Of a DNA stretch of 64,000 nt, positions 19,531-29,652 are shown piece by piece. A program made the translations under genes and the position numbers. Source of the DNA: Caballeronia sp. GAFFF1 (GTDB lineage Bacteria; Pseudomonadota; Gammaproteobacteria; Burkholderiales; Burkholderiaceae); NCBI RefSeq assembly GCF_023630705.1, contig NZ_JALQEM010000016.1, positions 46,940 to 110,939 on the forward strand, given 5' to 3'. The notes beneath the pieces are model-generated. The model worked only from the letters and a program-made list of their open reading frames with translations, did not search any database and was not told where the DNA came from. Every line of letters begins with the position of its first letter. Within the stretch, counting starts at the first letter, position 1.

Positions 19531-20463
19531 TCAAGACCCGCTCACCACCAACCGCTCAGGGGCGAGCACGCCCTCCGCTGCTCGCGCGACGCCGAGCAGC
19601 TTTCCCGCATCGTCGTAGACGCGCACTCGCGTGTCCTCAGCCTGCCAAACGGATGCCGGTTCGCACAGTTCATCCAGGCGCAGCCGCTGACCGTGCCTGA
19701 AGCGCCGCGTCGCGTCGTCGTGCAGATGCACAGCGGGGAACGTCGACAGCAGCGCATCGACCGGACGCAACCAGCCATCGCGCTCCGGCTCGGTCGCAGC
19801 GGCTAACGCATCCAGCGTCACCGCGCCTTCCAGCGTCAACGCGCCGACTCCGGTGCGACGCAGCGCCGTCAAATGCGCGCCGCAGCCCAACGCCTCGCCG
19901 ATATCTTCCGCCAGCGTCCGCACATACGTGCCCTTGCTGCACGTCACGCGAAACGTCACGAGCGGCAGCGCGCAGGCGATCGTTTTCAACGCGTGGATCG
20001 TGACGTGACGGCCTTCGCGCTCGACCGTCTGCCCGGCGCGGGCGTATTCGTAGAGCGGCTTGCCGTCGCGCTTGAGCGCCGAATACATCGGCGGCACCTG
20101 AACGATTTCGCCGAGAAACCGCTGCATCGCCGTTTCGACGGCCGCTTCGTCGCACAGGACGTCGCGCGTCTCGACAGCCTCGCCTTCGGCGTCGCCCGTC
20201 GTCGTGCGAATGCCGAGGCGCATCGTCGCTTCGTACGTCTTGTCCGCTTCGAGCAGGTCTTGCGAGAACTTCGTCGCCTCGCCGAAGCACAGCGGCAAAA
20301 GACCGGTGGCAAGCGGATCGAGCGTGCCCGTGTGACCCGCCTTCTTCGCCAGATAAAGGCGCTTCGCCTTGATGAGCGCGTCGTTGCTCGACAAACCGAG
20401 CGGCTTGTCCAGCAGCAACACGCCGTCGAGCGCGCGGCGCGGGATCTTCGGACCGCCTTTCAC
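19531..20463 (-). CDS. truB: tRNA pseudouridine55 synthase
   Basis: TruB converts U55 of the T-loop of all elongator tRNAs to pseudouridine. The 310-residue protein has GHTGTLDPLATG with catalytic D49, then KFSQDLLEADKTYEA and the second motif GKPLYEYARAGQ. The start is GTG (20463-20461), placed directly after the rbfA stop TGA with GAAGAAGG upstream, so translation is coupled to rbfA. It is the last gene of the rimP-nusA-infB-rbfA-truB operon. Confidence 0.94.
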   Translation of the reverse strand: MKGGPKIPRRALDGVLLLDKPLGLSSNDALIKAKRLYLAKKAGHTGTLDPLATGLLPLCFGEATKFSQDLLEADKTYEATMRLGIRTTTGDAEGEAVETRDVLCDEAAVETAMQRFLGEIVQVPPMYSALKRDGKPLYEYARAGQTVEREGRHVTIHALKTIACALPLVTFRVTCSKGTYVRTLAEDIGEALGCGAHLTALRRTGVGALTLEGAVTLDALAAATEPERDGWLRPVDALLSTFPAVHLHDDATRRFRHGQRLRLDELCEPASVWQAEDTRVRVYDDAGKLLGVARAAEGVLAPERLVVSGS

Positions 20464-20841
20464 TCACGCACCTTCTTCGTCGTCTTTGGCGCGCGTCGCA
20501 TTGGCTTCGTCGATCAGGCGCGACATCTCGACGGCCTTCTCGATCGTCTTGTCGTAGTGGAAATGCAGCGTCGGCACCGTATGAATGTGCAGGCGCTTGA
20601 ACAGCAGGTTATGCAGATGACCGGCCGCGTGGTTGAGCGCCTCTTCGGTCTGCTTCGGGTCGCCCGTGAGCGTCGTGAAATAGACCTTCGCGTGCGCGTA
20701 GTCGGGCGTCAGCTCGACGCTCTGCATCGTGACGAGGCCGATACGCGGGTCCTTCACCTCGCGCATCAGTTCCGAGAGATCGCGCTGAATCTGGTCCGCA
20801 ATCTGCACGTTGCGATTCGTGGACGTCCGTCTTTTAGCCAT
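20464..20841 (-). CDS. rbfA: 30S ribosome-binding factor A
   Basis: RbfA is a small KH-fold protein that helps 16S rRNA 5'-end maturation and cold adaptation. The 125-residue product has [19 protein letters not shown] at the start, [20 protein letters not shown], and the C-terminal [20 protein letters not shown]. It follows infB by 95 bases, with an intrinsic terminator-like hairpin in between, and abuts truB. Confidence 0.94.
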   Translation of the reverse strand: MAKRRTSTNRNVQIADQIQRDLSELMREVKDPRIGLVTMQSVELTPDYAHAKVYFTTLTGDPKQTEEALNHAAGHLHNLLFKRLHIHTVPTLHFHYDKTIEKAVEMSRLIDEANATRAKDDEEGA

Positions 20842-20875
20842 GATCTTGGTTCCTTCCCTTCTCTATCGCCGCGCC

Positions 20876-20914
20876 AAAGAAAAAGGCGGAGCGAGCCCTC
20901 AGGCCCGCTCCGCC
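20876..20914 (-). terminator. Internal intrinsic terminator between infB and rbfA
   Basis: 9-bp stem (20885-20893, 20906-20914) followed on the minus strand by TTTTTCTTT. It would partially terminate transcription inside the nusA-infB-rbfA operon. Confidence 0.7.
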
Positions 20915-20936
20915 TCGAGCTCGGCGTACTAATGCA

Positions 20937-23921
20937 TTACAGCGTGCGAGCCACTTCCGTCACTTCGAAGACTTCCAGTTGATCGCCTTCGACGATGTCG
21001 TTGAAGTTCTTGATCGAGATACCGCACTCGAAGCCCTGACGCACTTCCTTGACGTCGTCCTTGAACCGCTTCAGCGAATCCAGCTCGCCGGTGTGGATCA
21101 CGACGTTGTTGCGGATCACGCGAACCGACGACGTGCGCTTCACGAAACCGTCCGTGACCATACAACCCGCGATCAGACCGACCTTCGGCACACGAATGAC
21201 CTGACGCACCTCGACCGTGCCCGTCACCGTCTCGCGCTTCTCCGGCGCGAGCATGCCGGACATGGCCGCCTTCACCTCATCCACTGCGTCGTAGATGATG
21301 TTGTAGTAGCGAATGTCGATGCCGTTCGATTCGGCCAGCTTGCGGGCTTGCGCATCCGCACGCGTGTTGAAGCCGATGATGACCGCCTTCGACGCGGTCG
21401 CCAGGTTGACGTCCGACTCGCTGATCGCGCCGACCGCGCTGTGCACGATCTGCACGCGCACTTCGCCGGTCGAGAGCTTCTGCAGCGACTGTACGAGGGC
21501 TTCTTGCGAACCCTGCACGTCCGCCTTGACGATGAGCGGCAGGTTTTGCACTTCGCCTTCGCCCATCTGCTCCAGCATGTTCTCGAGCTTCGCGGCCTGC
21601 TGCTTGGCGAGCTTCACGTCGCGGAACTTGCCCTGACGGAACAGCGCGATTTCGCGCGCCTTGCGCTCGTCCGGCAACACGATGACTTCTTCGCCCGCCG
21701 CCGGCACTTCCGACAGACCCTGGATTTCCACCGGGATCGACGGACCAGCGGACTTCGTCGGCTTGCCGGTTTCGTCCAGCATGGCGCGCACGCGGCCATA
21801 GGCGCTGCCCGCGAGAACCACGTCGCCGCGGTTCAGCGTGCCCGACTGCACCAGAATGGTCGCGACCGGGCCCTTGCCCTTGTCGAGCTTCGCTTCGATC
21901 ACGAGGCCCTTCGCGCCGGCGTCGACCGGAGCGGTCAATTCCAGCACTTCCGCTTGCAGCGACACGTTTTCCAGCAGATCGTCGATGCCTTTGCCGGTCT
22001 TCGCCGACACTTCGATGAACGGGGAATCGCCGCCGTACTCTTCCGGCACCACGCCTTCCGCGACCAGTTCCTGCTTCACGCGGTCCGAGTTCGCCTCGGG
22101 CTTGTCGATCTTGTTGATCGCCACGACGATAGGCACGCCGCCCGCCTTCGCGTGCGCGATCGCTTCCTTCGTCTGCGGCATCACGCCGTCGTCGGCTGCG
22201 ACCACCAGAATGACGATGTCGGTTGCCTTCGCGCCGCGCGCACGCATGGCCGTGAAGGCCTCGTGACCCGGCGTATCCAGGAAGGTGATGACGCCGCGCG
22301 GCGTTTCGACGTGATACGCGCCGATATGCTGCGTGATGCCGCCCGCTTCGCCCGCCGCCACTTTCGCGCGACGAATGTAGTCCAAGAGCGAGGTCTTGCC
22401 GTGGTCGACGTGGCCCATGACGGTGACGACCGGCGGACGCGGCAGACGCTCTGCCGTTTCCTCGGCGGCTTCGCCTTCGATGAGCAACGCCTCGGGATCG
22501 TCCAGCTTCGCCGCGACCGCGCGGTGGCCCAGTTCCTCGACGACGATCATCGCCGTTTCCTGGTCCAGCACCTGGTTGATCGTGACCATCTGGCCGAGCT
22601 TCATCATCACCTTGATGACTTCCGAAGCCTTCACCGACATCTTGTGCGCGAGATCGGCCACCGAGATGGTTTCCGGCACGTGCACTTCACGGACGATCGG
22701 CTCGGTCGGCGCCTGGAACGACGTCTGTTCCTGATGCTTGCCACGGCCCTTCGGACCACCGCGCCAGCCGCGATCGACGCCGCCGCTCGTGTCGCCGCGC
22801 GTCTTGATGCTGCGGCGCTTCGATGCGTCGTCCTGCTGCCAGCCGCCCTTGCCGCCGGCTTTCTTCTTGTCGCCGGTCGGCGCCGTCGTGGCGGGCGCTG
22901 CCGCGCCAGGCGCCGGCTTCTTCGCGGCAGCCGGTCGCGCGGCTTGCGCGCCTTCGGGTTTCGCCGGCTTGTGCAGCGTGCCCTTCGCTTCGGCAGCCTT
23001 GGCCGCTTCGGCGGGCTTCGCCGCAGGCGCCGGTTCCGGCGCCTTGACCTGCGCCTTGCGCGGCGTGTTCATCATCTCGCGAATGGCGCGCGCTTCGGCT
23101 TCCGCCGCTGCACGACGCTTCGCGATGGCTTCCTGTTCGAGACGCGCCTTCTCGGCGGCTTCGCGCGCGGCGTCTTCCGCCTTCTTCGCGGCTTCGCGCT
23201 GGGCGGCGCGTTCGCTCGCCGCCTTTTCTTCGGCTGCCTTTTCGGCGGCTTCGCGCTGGGCCGTATCGTCCTGTTTCGGCGGCTTGGCCTCGGCTTTCAC
23301 CTCGGCAGCGACCGGCGCGCGGGCTTCCTGACGCGCTGCCTGCGCGGCGCGCGAAATCTCCGCGGCCTGCGCGGCGGCCTGCGCGCGGCGCTCGGCTTCC
23401 GCTTCCTGGCGGCGACGCTCGGCTTCAGCCGCTTCCTCGCGGGCACGACGCTCCGCTTCTTCCTGTTCGAGACGCGCCTGACGCTCCTTCAACTCGCGCT
23501 CTTCGCGCTCGAGTTGCTCCGCGGCGCGGCGCGCTTCTTCCTCGCGGCGCTGCAGTTCGGCCTCGTCGACTTCGTCTTCGACCTGATTCGGCGTCTCTGC
23601 CGGCTGCTCGATGCCGGCCTCGTCGCGCTTCACGAACACACGCTTCTTGCGCACCTCGACCTGAATGGTGCGAGCCTTACCCGTTGCGTCGGATTGCTTG
23701 ATTTCCGACGTATGCCGGCGGGTCAGAGTGATCTTGCGCTTGTCGGCATCGGCGGACCCGTGCGACTTGCGCAAATGATCGAGCAGACGCGCCTTGTCCG
23801 TCTCGGACAGGTCGTCGTTCGCGCTCGCTTTCTGGACGCCAGCCGCCTGCAACTGCTCGAGCAGCACGCCCGCAGGCATTTTGAGTTCCGCGGCAAATTG
23901 GGCTACGTTGTTACTCGCCAT
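20937..23921 (-). CDS. infB: Translation initiation factor IF-2
   Basis: IF-2 is the GTPase that places fMet-tRNA on the 30S subunit and promotes subunit joining. The 994-residue protein has the IF2 N-terminal domain (about 1-52). A long charged Ala/Glu/Arg-rich coiled region spans about 90-340. The G domain starts near 494 with [25 protein letters not shown] and NKIDKPEA, and C1/C2 domains end in [11 protein letters not shown]. The linker is longer than in E. coli but usual for this group. It lies between nusA (92 bases upstream) and rbfA. Confidence 0.96.
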   Translation of the reverse strand: MASNNVAQFAAELKMPAGVLLEQLQAAGVQKASANDDLSETDKARLLDHLRKSHGSADADKRKITLTRRHTSEIKQSDATGKARTIQVEVRKKRVFVKRDEAGIEQPAETPNQVEDEVDEAELQRREEEARRAAEQLEREERELKERQARLEQEEAERRAREEAAEAERRRQEAEAERRAQAAAQAAEISRAAQAARQEARAPVAAEVKAEAKPPKQDDTAQREAAEKAAEEKAASERAAQREAAKKAEDAAREAAEKARLEQEAIAKRRAAAEAEARAIREMMNTPRKAQVKAPEPAPAAKPAEAAKAAEAKGTLHKPAKPEGAQAARPAAAKKPAPGAAAPATTAPTGDKKKAGGKGGWQQDDASKRRSIKTRGDTSGGVDRGWRGGPKGRGKHQEQTSFQAPTEPIVREVHVPETISVADLAHKMSVKASEVIKVMMKLGQMVTINQVLDQETAMIVVEELGHRAVAAKLDDPEALLIEGEAAEETAERLPRPPVVTVMGHVDHGKTSLLDYIRRAKVAAGEAGGITQHIGAYHVETPRGVITFLDTPGHEAFTAMRARGAKATDIVILVVAADDGVMPQTKEAIAHAKAGGVPIVVAINKIDKPEANSDRVKQELVAEGVVPEEYGGDSPFIEVSAKTGKGIDDLLENVSLQAEVLELTAPVDAGAKGLVIEAKLDKGKGPVATILVQSGTLNRGDVVLAGSAYGRVRAMLDETGKPTKSAGPSIPVEIQGLSEVPAAGEEVIVLPDERKAREIALFRQGKFRDVKLAKQQAAKLENMLEQMGEGEVQNLPLIVKADVQGSQEALVQSLQKLSTGEVRVQIVHSAVGAISESDVNLATASKAVIIGFNTRADAQARKLAESNGIDIRYYNIIYDAVDEVKAAMSGMLAPEKRETVTGTVEVRQVIRVPKVGLIAGCMVTDGFVKRTSSVRVIRNNVVIHTGELDSLKRFKDDVKEVRQGFECGISIKNFNDIVEGDQLEVFEVTEVARTL

Positions 23922-24013
23922 TCATTCCTCTTGATGCAAGGATCAGTCCTTGCGGTTAGATCGGGTCATGCGGCCGAACTGGCCGCGATATTTCAGTGCG
24001 CCATGGTCATTTC

Positions 24014-25489
24014 TCACTGGAACCAGTGTTCACGTGCTTTCATGATCAACGCGCGAGCGTTATCCTCTTCCATCCCGGTCATCTCGACCAGTTCATCTAC
24101 TGCCAGCTCCGCGAGGTCGTCGCGGGTCTGAATCTGATGCTCCGCGAGCTTCGCGAGAAGCTCGTTGTCCATGCCTTCGAGGCTCTTCAGATCGAGCGCG
24201 ACGCCTTCGACCTTCTCCTCGTTGGCAATCGCCATCGTGAGCAGCGCGTCACGCGACCGGTTGCGCAGCTCGTGCACGGTGTCTTCGTCGAACGCTTCGA
24301 TTTCGAGCATCTCGTTGAGCGGCACATAGGCGATTTCTTCGAGGCTCGTGAAGCCTTCGTCGATCAGGATGTCGGCGACTTCCTCGTCCACATCCAGACG
24401 CGCCATGAACAGATTGCGCAACTTGCCGCGCTCTTCGTTCTGCTTCAGCGCCGATTCGTCCGGCGTCATGATATTGATCTGCCAGCCGGTGAGCTCGCTG
24501 GCGAGTCGAACGTTCTGGCCGCTGCGGCCGATGGCGACCGCGAGTTCGCTCTCGTCCACGACGACGTCCATCGAATGCTTTTCTTCATCGACGACGATCG
24601 ACTGAACGGCTGCCGGCGCGAGGGCGCCGATCACGAACTGCGCGGGGTCTTCCGACCATAGCACGATGTCGACGTTCTCGCCACCGAGCTCGTTGCGCAC
24701 GGCCTGCACGCGCGAACCGCGGATGCCCACGCACGTTCCGATCGGGTCGATGCGCTTGTCGTAGGCGATCACCCCGATTTTCGCACGCACGCCGGGATCG
24801 CGCGCGGCCGCCTTGATTTCCAGCAGCCCTTGCTCGATTTCCGGCACTTCGAGTTCGAAGAGCTTCATCAGGAATTCGGGCGCGGTGCGCGACAGTTCGA
24901 TCTGCGGACCGCGCGCCGTGCGGTCGACCTTCGCGATGTACGCGCGCACGCGGTCGCCCACGCGCAGGTTTTCCTTCGGAATCAGCTGGTCGCGGCGCAG
25001 CAGCGCTTCCACGCGGCCGGACTCGACGATGAAATTGCCCTTGTCCAGACGCTTGACCGAGCCGGTCATGATCTTTTCGCCGCGCTCGAGGAAGTCGTTC
25101 AGGATCTGCTCGCGCTCGGCGTCGCGCACCTTCTGCAAAATGACCTGCTTGGCAGCCTGCGCGCCGATGCGGCCGAATTCGATCGACGGAATGGGTTCCT
25201 CGATATAGTCGTCCACTTGCGCGTCAGGCTTTTGCTCTTTCGCTTCAAACAGCAGAATTTCCTGGTCCGGCTCTTGAAGGCCGGCCTCGTCCGGCACCAC
25301 GCGCCAGCGGCGGAACGTCTCGTGCTCGCCGCTTTCACGGTCGATCGCGACGCGGATATCGACATCTTCCTCGAACAGCTTTTTCGTTGCCGAAGCAAGC
25401 GCAGCCTCCAGAGCTGCGTACACCACGTCCTTGTTGACGTTTTTTTCGCGCGCCAGCGCATCCGCCAGCATCAAAACTTCGCGACTCAT
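24014..25489 (-). CDS. nusA: Transcription termination/antitermination factor NusA
   Basis: NusA binds RNA polymerase and modulates pausing, termination and rRNA antitermination. The 491-residue protein has the N-terminal polymerase-binding domain, an S1 domain (about 130-200), two KH domains including [11 protein letters not shown] and [18 protein letters not shown], and two acidic C-terminal repeats ending [20 protein letters not shown]. Its ATG overlaps the rimP stop by the four bases ATGA, which indicates translational coupling. Confidence 0.96.
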   Translation of the reverse strand: MSREVLMLADALAREKNVNKDVVYAALEAALASATKKLFEEDVDIRVAIDRESGEHETFRRWRVVPDEAGLQEPDQEILLFEAKEQKPDAQVDDYIEEPIPSIEFGRIGAQAAKQVILQKVRDAEREQILNDFLERGEKIMTGSVKRLDKGNFIVESGRVEALLRRDQLIPKENLRVGDRVRAYIAKVDRTARGPQIELSRTAPEFLMKLFELEVPEIEQGLLEIKAAARDPGVRAKIGVIAYDKRIDPIGTCVGIRGSRVQAVRNELGGENVDIVLWSEDPAQFVIGALAPAAVQSIVVDEEKHSMDVVVDESELAVAIGRSGQNVRLASELTGWQINIMTPDESALKQNEERGKLRNLFMARLDVDEEVADILIDEGFTSLEEIAYVPLNEMLEIEAFDEDTVHELRNRSRDALLTMAIANEEKVEGVALDLKSLEGMDNELLAKLAEHQIQTRDDLAELAVDELVEMTGMEEDNARALIMKAREHWFQ

Positions 25490-25944
25490 TGTTTGCGGCT
25501 CCTAAAGTCAACTTTGGGGACGAGACGTGCTTTATCGAGGTCCGCGAGCGTGAAATCGAGCATCGCGGCGCCGTCCTTCCCTTCGAATTCCAAACCGATC
25601 TTGTCGCCCTCGGGGGCGTGCAGAACGCCGCGGAACGACTTGCGCCCGTCCAGCGGCTTTTTCAATGTGATGACGGCTTCGTTGCCGGCGAAGCGCTCGA
25701 AGTCGGCCAGCTTCTTGAGCGGGCGGTCGAGCCCCGGCGACGACACTTCGAGGCGGTCGTAATCGACGTTTTCGACTTCGAGCACATACTGAAGCTGACG
25801 CGTGACTTTCTCGCAGTCTTCGATGGCGATACCGGCCGGCTGGTCGATATAAATACGCAGCATGCCGCCTCCCGAACGTTCGAGATCGACAAGCTCGTAG
25901 CCCAGGCTCGAGACCGTGGTTTCAATCAGTTCCGTCAGTTGCAC
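25486..25944 (-). CDS. rimP: Ribosome maturation factor RimP
   Basis: RimP binds the 30S subunit early in its assembly. The 152-residue protein has [20 protein letters not shown] near the N-terminus and the family motif [11 protein letters not shown], followed by a C-terminal SH3-like domain. The start is GTG at 25944 with TTGGAG upstream. A longer in-frame extension to 26061 runs into the hairpin region and lacks homology. It is the first gene of the nusA-infB operon and overlaps nusA by 4 bases. Confidence 0.92.
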   Translation of the reverse strand: MQLTELIETTVSSLGYELVDLERSGGGMLRIYIDQPAGIAIEDCEKVTRQLQYVLEVENVDYDRLEVSSPGLDRPLKKLADFERFAGNEAVITLKKPLDGRKSFRGVLHAPEGDKIGLEFEGKDGAAMLDFTLADLDKARLVPKVDFRSRKQ

Positions 25945-26295
25945 AGTTACTCCAAGGTGTTTCGCGCCCGCGCCGCGAAACACCTGCGGGCGAGCGCCTT
26001 GACTGGGCGCACCCCTGCTCCCGAGATGCCGAACCAAAAAGCCAAAAAAAAATGGGCGCAACGCCCATCTTTTTCAACCGAGGTCGCACCCGGGCAGTGC
26101 AAAAACTATGTGCCCAGCGACTCCGTGATTTTAGCCATTTTTCGGGATAAACGCAAACGTAATGCCCGCGATCGGACCCGTTTCGTGCCAGTTCGCATGC
26201 TTTTTTGCTTTATACCGATGGCTCGGCGACGCCTTTTTCGGTGGATCGGCCGCAGGCGCACCCGCGACCGACCGAAACGACGCGTCAACGCGCGT
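25945..26295. other. Intergenic region rimP/rluB (351 bases)
   Basis: Contains the hairpin at 26044-26074 and, by position, the promoter and leader of the rimP operon. No tRNA gene precedes rimP here, unlike in E. coli. Confidence 0.4.
26044..26074 (-). terminator. Bidirectional-looking intrinsic terminator after rluB
   Basis: Stem ATGGGCG/CGCCCAT (26052-26058, 26062-26068) with a 3-base loop, a nine-A run on one side and five T's on the other. It is 222 bases past the rluB stop. Confidence 0.72.
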
Positions 26296-28221
26296 TCAAC
26301 GCCCGCGCGTGCGGTTGCGCGGGCCGCGTCCGGCGCCCGCCTTGCCTTGCCCCGCGCCTTGCTGCCCGCCGCCCTGACGGTTGCCGCGCGTGCCGTTGCC
26401 GCCCGCCGGACGCTTGGCCGGCCCGTTCATGCCTTGCGGACCCTGTCCGCGCGCATTGCGCTGTCCCGAGCGGGCGCCGTTCGCGCGATTGCCACTCGGC
26501 TCATTGCCGATGCGGTTGCCGTTCGGCTCACGGCCGCCTCGCCGGCCCGGGCCGCCGGCGTTGCCGGTATTGCCCGTGTTGCCGCCGAAGCCGCCCATCC
26601 CGCTCGCGCCGAACGCGCCGGGAAGCCCGCCCGCGCCGCCGCGGCGGCCGCCGCGCGCCGGCGTCTGCGCCGCGCGCAAGTGCGAGCTCAAGACCGGCTC
26701 GCGCGTGATGAAGCCCATCGACGTCTGCATCGGATCCGGCTGAACGCGCGGCGCGGCGCTGCGTCCGCCCTTTTCGGCCGTCGGCGCCTTGAGGCCGACC
26801 GCCGCCATCAGGCTGCGCACCTGGTTGTCTTCCAGCTCTTCCCAGCGACCCCGCTTGAGCCCGCGCGGCAATGCGATCGGACCGTGGCGGGTGCGGATGA
26901 GTCGGCTGACCATGAGCCCCGCCGCCTCGAACATGCGGCGCACTTCGCGATTGCGGCCTTCCGCCAGCGCGACGTGGTACCAATGGTTCGTGCCTTCGCC
27001 GCCGCCGTCCTGGATGCGCAGGAAGTTGGCCGGGCCGTCGTCGAGCTCCACGCCTTTGAGCAGCTTCTGCTTCATTCCCTCGGACAACTGACCGACGACG
27101 CGCACCGCATATTCACGCTCGACGCTATAGCGCGGGTGCATGAACCGGTTCGCCAGATCGCCGGAGGTGGTCAGCAGCAGAAGCCCTTCCGTATTGAAGT
27201 CGAGCCGGCCGACCGCGAGCCACTTCGCCGTCTTCATCGACGGGAGCTTGTCGAACACGGACGGACGGCCTTCCGGGTCCGCGTGACTGACGATCTCGCC
27301 CGTCGGCTTGTGATACAGCAGGATGCGCGGCGGCTTGCTCGCGAGCTTGCGCTTGAGCGGTTTGCCGTTGATGCGCACCTGGTCGGTCGGCATGATGCGC
27401 TGCCCGATGTGCGCGGGCTCGCCGTTCACCGACACGCGCCCCGCGATGATCAATTCCTCCATGTCGCGCCGCGATCCCATGCCGGCGTCGGCCAGCACCT
27501 TGTGCAGCTTCGGGGCGTCGTCGTCCGGTTCCAGCACGCGCTTTTGCTGGGGCGCGTTGCGGCCACGGCGCAGCATCGGCGCGCGCACGCCCGCCGAGCC
27601 GTTGTCCGCGTCGAATGCCGGGGACGTGACGTACGCGAAGACGTCGTCGACGGCGGCGGCGGCCGCGCTCTCGACCGTCGCCGGGCCTGCATCGTTGCGC
27701 TTGCCGCTGCGCGGCTGCCGTTCACGCTTTTGCGGCGCGGTCTTGCGCTGGCCGCCCTCACGCGGCGCGGATGCTGCCGCTTCGACGGACGCTTCCACGG
27801 CGACTTCTCCGTCATCGCGACGCCCTCGCTTGCGGCCACTTTGCCGCGCGGCGTCCTGCTGGTCGTCCGCCGTGTCGCGCTTGGGGTCACGCTTAGGGTC
27901 ACGCTTCGCTGCCGGCTTTCGCGGCGCCTTCGCGCCCGCTTCCGCGCGCGGCGCGCGCGCCTGCGCGGCGGCGGCGCCGTCCGGCTGCGGTGCTTCGGTC
28001 GCGGCGTCCGGCGCGCCATCCGCGCCCTTGGTCTTGGCGACAGCCCGGCGTCGTGCGATCAGACTGCGCGGACCGCGGCGCAGGCCGCGGCGCGGACGAT
28101 CGTCGCCCTCGGCGCTCTCGTCGGTGCGCGTGCGTTCGCCGGCATCGGCCGACTCATGGGCGTCCGCGCCATGCACGGGGCGCGCGGATTCGGGCGAATC
28201 GCTGTCGTGGGAGTGTGTCAA
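26296..28221 (-). CDS. rluB: 23S rRNA pseudouridine2605 synthase RluB, with long disordered tails
   Basis: RluB makes pseudouridine 2605 in 23S rRNA. The 641-residue protein is about twice the size of E. coli RluB. The core holds an S4 domain ([20 protein letters not shown]) and a catalytic domain with [19 protein letters not shown], whose Asp is catalytic. It is preceded by about 230 low-complexity, Ala/Arg/Lys-rich residues including a KRDP repeat. It is followed by about 120 Gly/Asn/Arg-rich residues resembling RGG RNA-binding tails. It lies downstream of scpB on the same strand. Confidence 0.9.
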   Translation of the reverse strand: MTHSHDSDSPESARPVHGADAHESADAGERTRTDESAEGDDRPRRGLRRGPRSLIARRRAVAKTKGADGAPDAATEAPQPDGAAAAQARAPRAEAGAKAPRKPAAKRDPKRDPKRDTADDQQDAARQSGRKRGRRDDGEVAVEASVEAAASAPREGGQRKTAPQKRERQPRSGKRNDAGPATVESAAAAAVDDVFAYVTSPAFDADNGSAGVRAPMLRRGRNAPQQKRVLEPDDDAPKLHKVLADAGMGSRRDMEELIIAGRVSVNGEPAHIGQRIMPTDQVRINGKPLKRKLASKPPRILLYHKPTGEIVSHADPEGRPSVFDKLPSMKTAKWLAVGRLDFNTEGLLLLTTSGDLANRFMHPRYSVEREYAVRVVGQLSEGMKQKLLKGVELDDGPANFLRIQDGGGEGTNHWYHVALAEGRNREVRRMFEAAGLMVSRLIRTRHGPIALPRGLKRGRWEELEDNQVRSLMAAVGLKAPTAEKGGRSAAPRVQPDPMQTSMGFITREPVLSSHLRAAQTPARGGRRGGAGGLPGAFGASGMGGFGGNTGNTGNAGGPGRRGGREPNGNRIGNEPSGNRANGARSGQRNARGQGPQGMNGPAKRPAGGNGTRGNRQGGGQQGAGQGKAGAGRGPRNRTRGR

Positions 28222-28349
28222 AACAACCTCAAATGTCGAATGCGCACCCTTGGCGGGCGCGTCAAAAATTTCCGCTGACCGGTCCGGCTCGTCGTCTTCG
28301 ACGTGATGTTTTATCGAGAGCCGGTTGAATCAGGGGCCATGCAATTGCG

Positions 28350-29309
28350 TCAGGCGCGGCGCGCCTTCGGTTCTTCGTCGGATTCGCCGTCGTTCAGGTC
28401 GGCGTCGTTCAGTTCGACGCCGCTCGATGGGCGGGCGTCGGTCGCATCGTGTTCTCGATGTGTGCCAGCGTCGCCTGCGTCGGCCAGCGCAGGCGCTTCT
28501 TCTGAATCGGATGCATCGGGCGCAGGCATCAGGCGGACCTCGGTAAGCGCGGGCCCGTCCGTCTTTTCGCCCGCACGAAGCGTTCCGGCCTCGGATGCTT
28601 CGCCCGGCGCAGCGTCCGTCATGTCGGTGATTTCCGGCATCGCGGCTTCCGGCGCGGCGTTCGTCAGGATCGCTTCTGCCGGATGCGCGACGGCCATCGT
28701 GCCGTCCACCGCGGTTTCGCCGGGAGATGACTGCGCGGCTGCGCCGTCCGCAAACTCGATCGAATGCTGCGCGAGCAGCGACGCCTCGAATTGCGCCGAC
28801 GGGTTGTCCAGCGCCGGCAGTTCGTCGAGCGCGGTCAGGCCGAGGTCGTCGAGGAACTGCTTGGTCGTGGCGTACAGCGCGGGCCGGCCGGGCACGTCGC
28901 GATGTCCGATGACCTCGATCCACCCGCGATCTTCCAGTTGCTTCACCACCTGCGTATTCACCGTCACGCCTCGAATCTCTTCGATATCGCCGCGCGTGAC
29001 CGGCTGCCGATAAGCAATAATGGCGAGCGTTTCGAGCACTGCCCGCGAGTATTTCGGCGGCTTTTCGGGATTGAGCCGGTCGAGATAAGTCCGCATGGCG
29101 GGCTTGCTCTGGAAGCGCCATCCCGACGCAAGCGCCACCAGCTCGACGCCGCGCCCCGACCAATCAGCCTGTAGTCCTTCGAGCAGCGTGCGCACCGTAT
29201 CGGCCGAAATGTCCTCGGCGAAGAGCTTGCGCAATTCACTCACCCGCAGCGGTTCCTGCGCGCAGATCAAAGCAGTCTCGAGGACGATTTTCGCCTCTTG
29301 GGTATTCAT
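28350..29309 (-). CDS. scpB: Segregation and condensation protein B
   Basis: ScpB is the winged-helix kleisin partner in the bacterial Smc-ScpAB condensin. The first about 180 of 319 residues carry the two winged helices: CAQEPLRVSELRKLF, then RAVLETLAIIAYRQPVTRGD, EEIRGVTVNTQVVKQLEDRG and GRPALYATTKQFLDDLGL. The remaining about 130 residues are an Ala/Glu/Asp-rich, probably disordered tail. It is followed by rluB, 128 bases away. This scpB-rluB linkage is common. Confidence 0.92.
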   Translation of the reverse strand: MNTQEAKIVLETALICAQEPLRVSELRKLFAEDISADTVRTLLEGLQADWSGRGVELVALASGWRFQSKPAMRTYLDRLNPEKPPKYSRAVLETLAIIAYRQPVTRGDIEEIRGVTVNTQVVKQLEDRGWIEVIGHRDVPGRPALYATTKQFLDDLGLTALDELPALDNPSAQFEASLLAQHSIEFADGAAAQSSPGETAVDGTMAVAHPAEAILTNAAPEAAMPEITDMTDAAPGEASEAGTLRAGEKTDGPALTEVRLMPAPDASDSEEAPALADAGDAGTHREHDATDARPSSGVELNDADLNDGESDEEPKARRA

Positions 29310-29652
29310 GCAGCTTGGGTCAACCCTTAATGGTCAATGATCCGGTTCAAAACGAGCCTGAGCGAGTTCGAACGTCACCGAAGCGGTGCGCACGATGCAG
29401 CTGGACGCGGAGTTTCAAGACGCGCTCGCCCGATTGTAATCGGTCATATTGATTGGGAGCACGCACCGGGGAGAGGCGACAATGGGCGATCGGTGAGCGA
29501 ATCGCCGGGCCATCCCAGCCGGACGAGGTGGCGCTTTCCTAGGCGAAAGCGCGTGACTGAGCGCCATATTACGCAAAAAGAACCGGGGCGTAAAGGTGAT
29601 CGATTACGCCCCGCTCGACTCACTTGCCGCTGATTCAATCCTCGCGCGGCCC
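29310..29652. other. Intergenic region scpB/aminotransferase (343 bases)
   Basis: Holds the aminotransferase terminator at 29575-29612, a second 8-bp hairpin (29531-29538/29545-29552) and, by position, the scpB promoter. No further gene seen. Confidence 0.45.
29575..29612 (-). terminator. Intrinsic terminator of the aminotransferase gene
   Basis: Stem GGGGCGTAA/TTACGCCCC (29585-29593, 29604-29612), followed on the minus strand by GGTTCTTTTT. Confidence 0.78.

Noticed and set aside
20979..24131. Very long open frame antisense to infB and nusA
   Set aside because: Shadow of the strong codon bias in infB; no homology, Arg/His/Leu-rich product, no start signals.
27870..27920. Short tandem repeat in rluB as a CRISPR array
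   Set aside because: It is a coding KRDP repeat with about 15-base units and no spacers.
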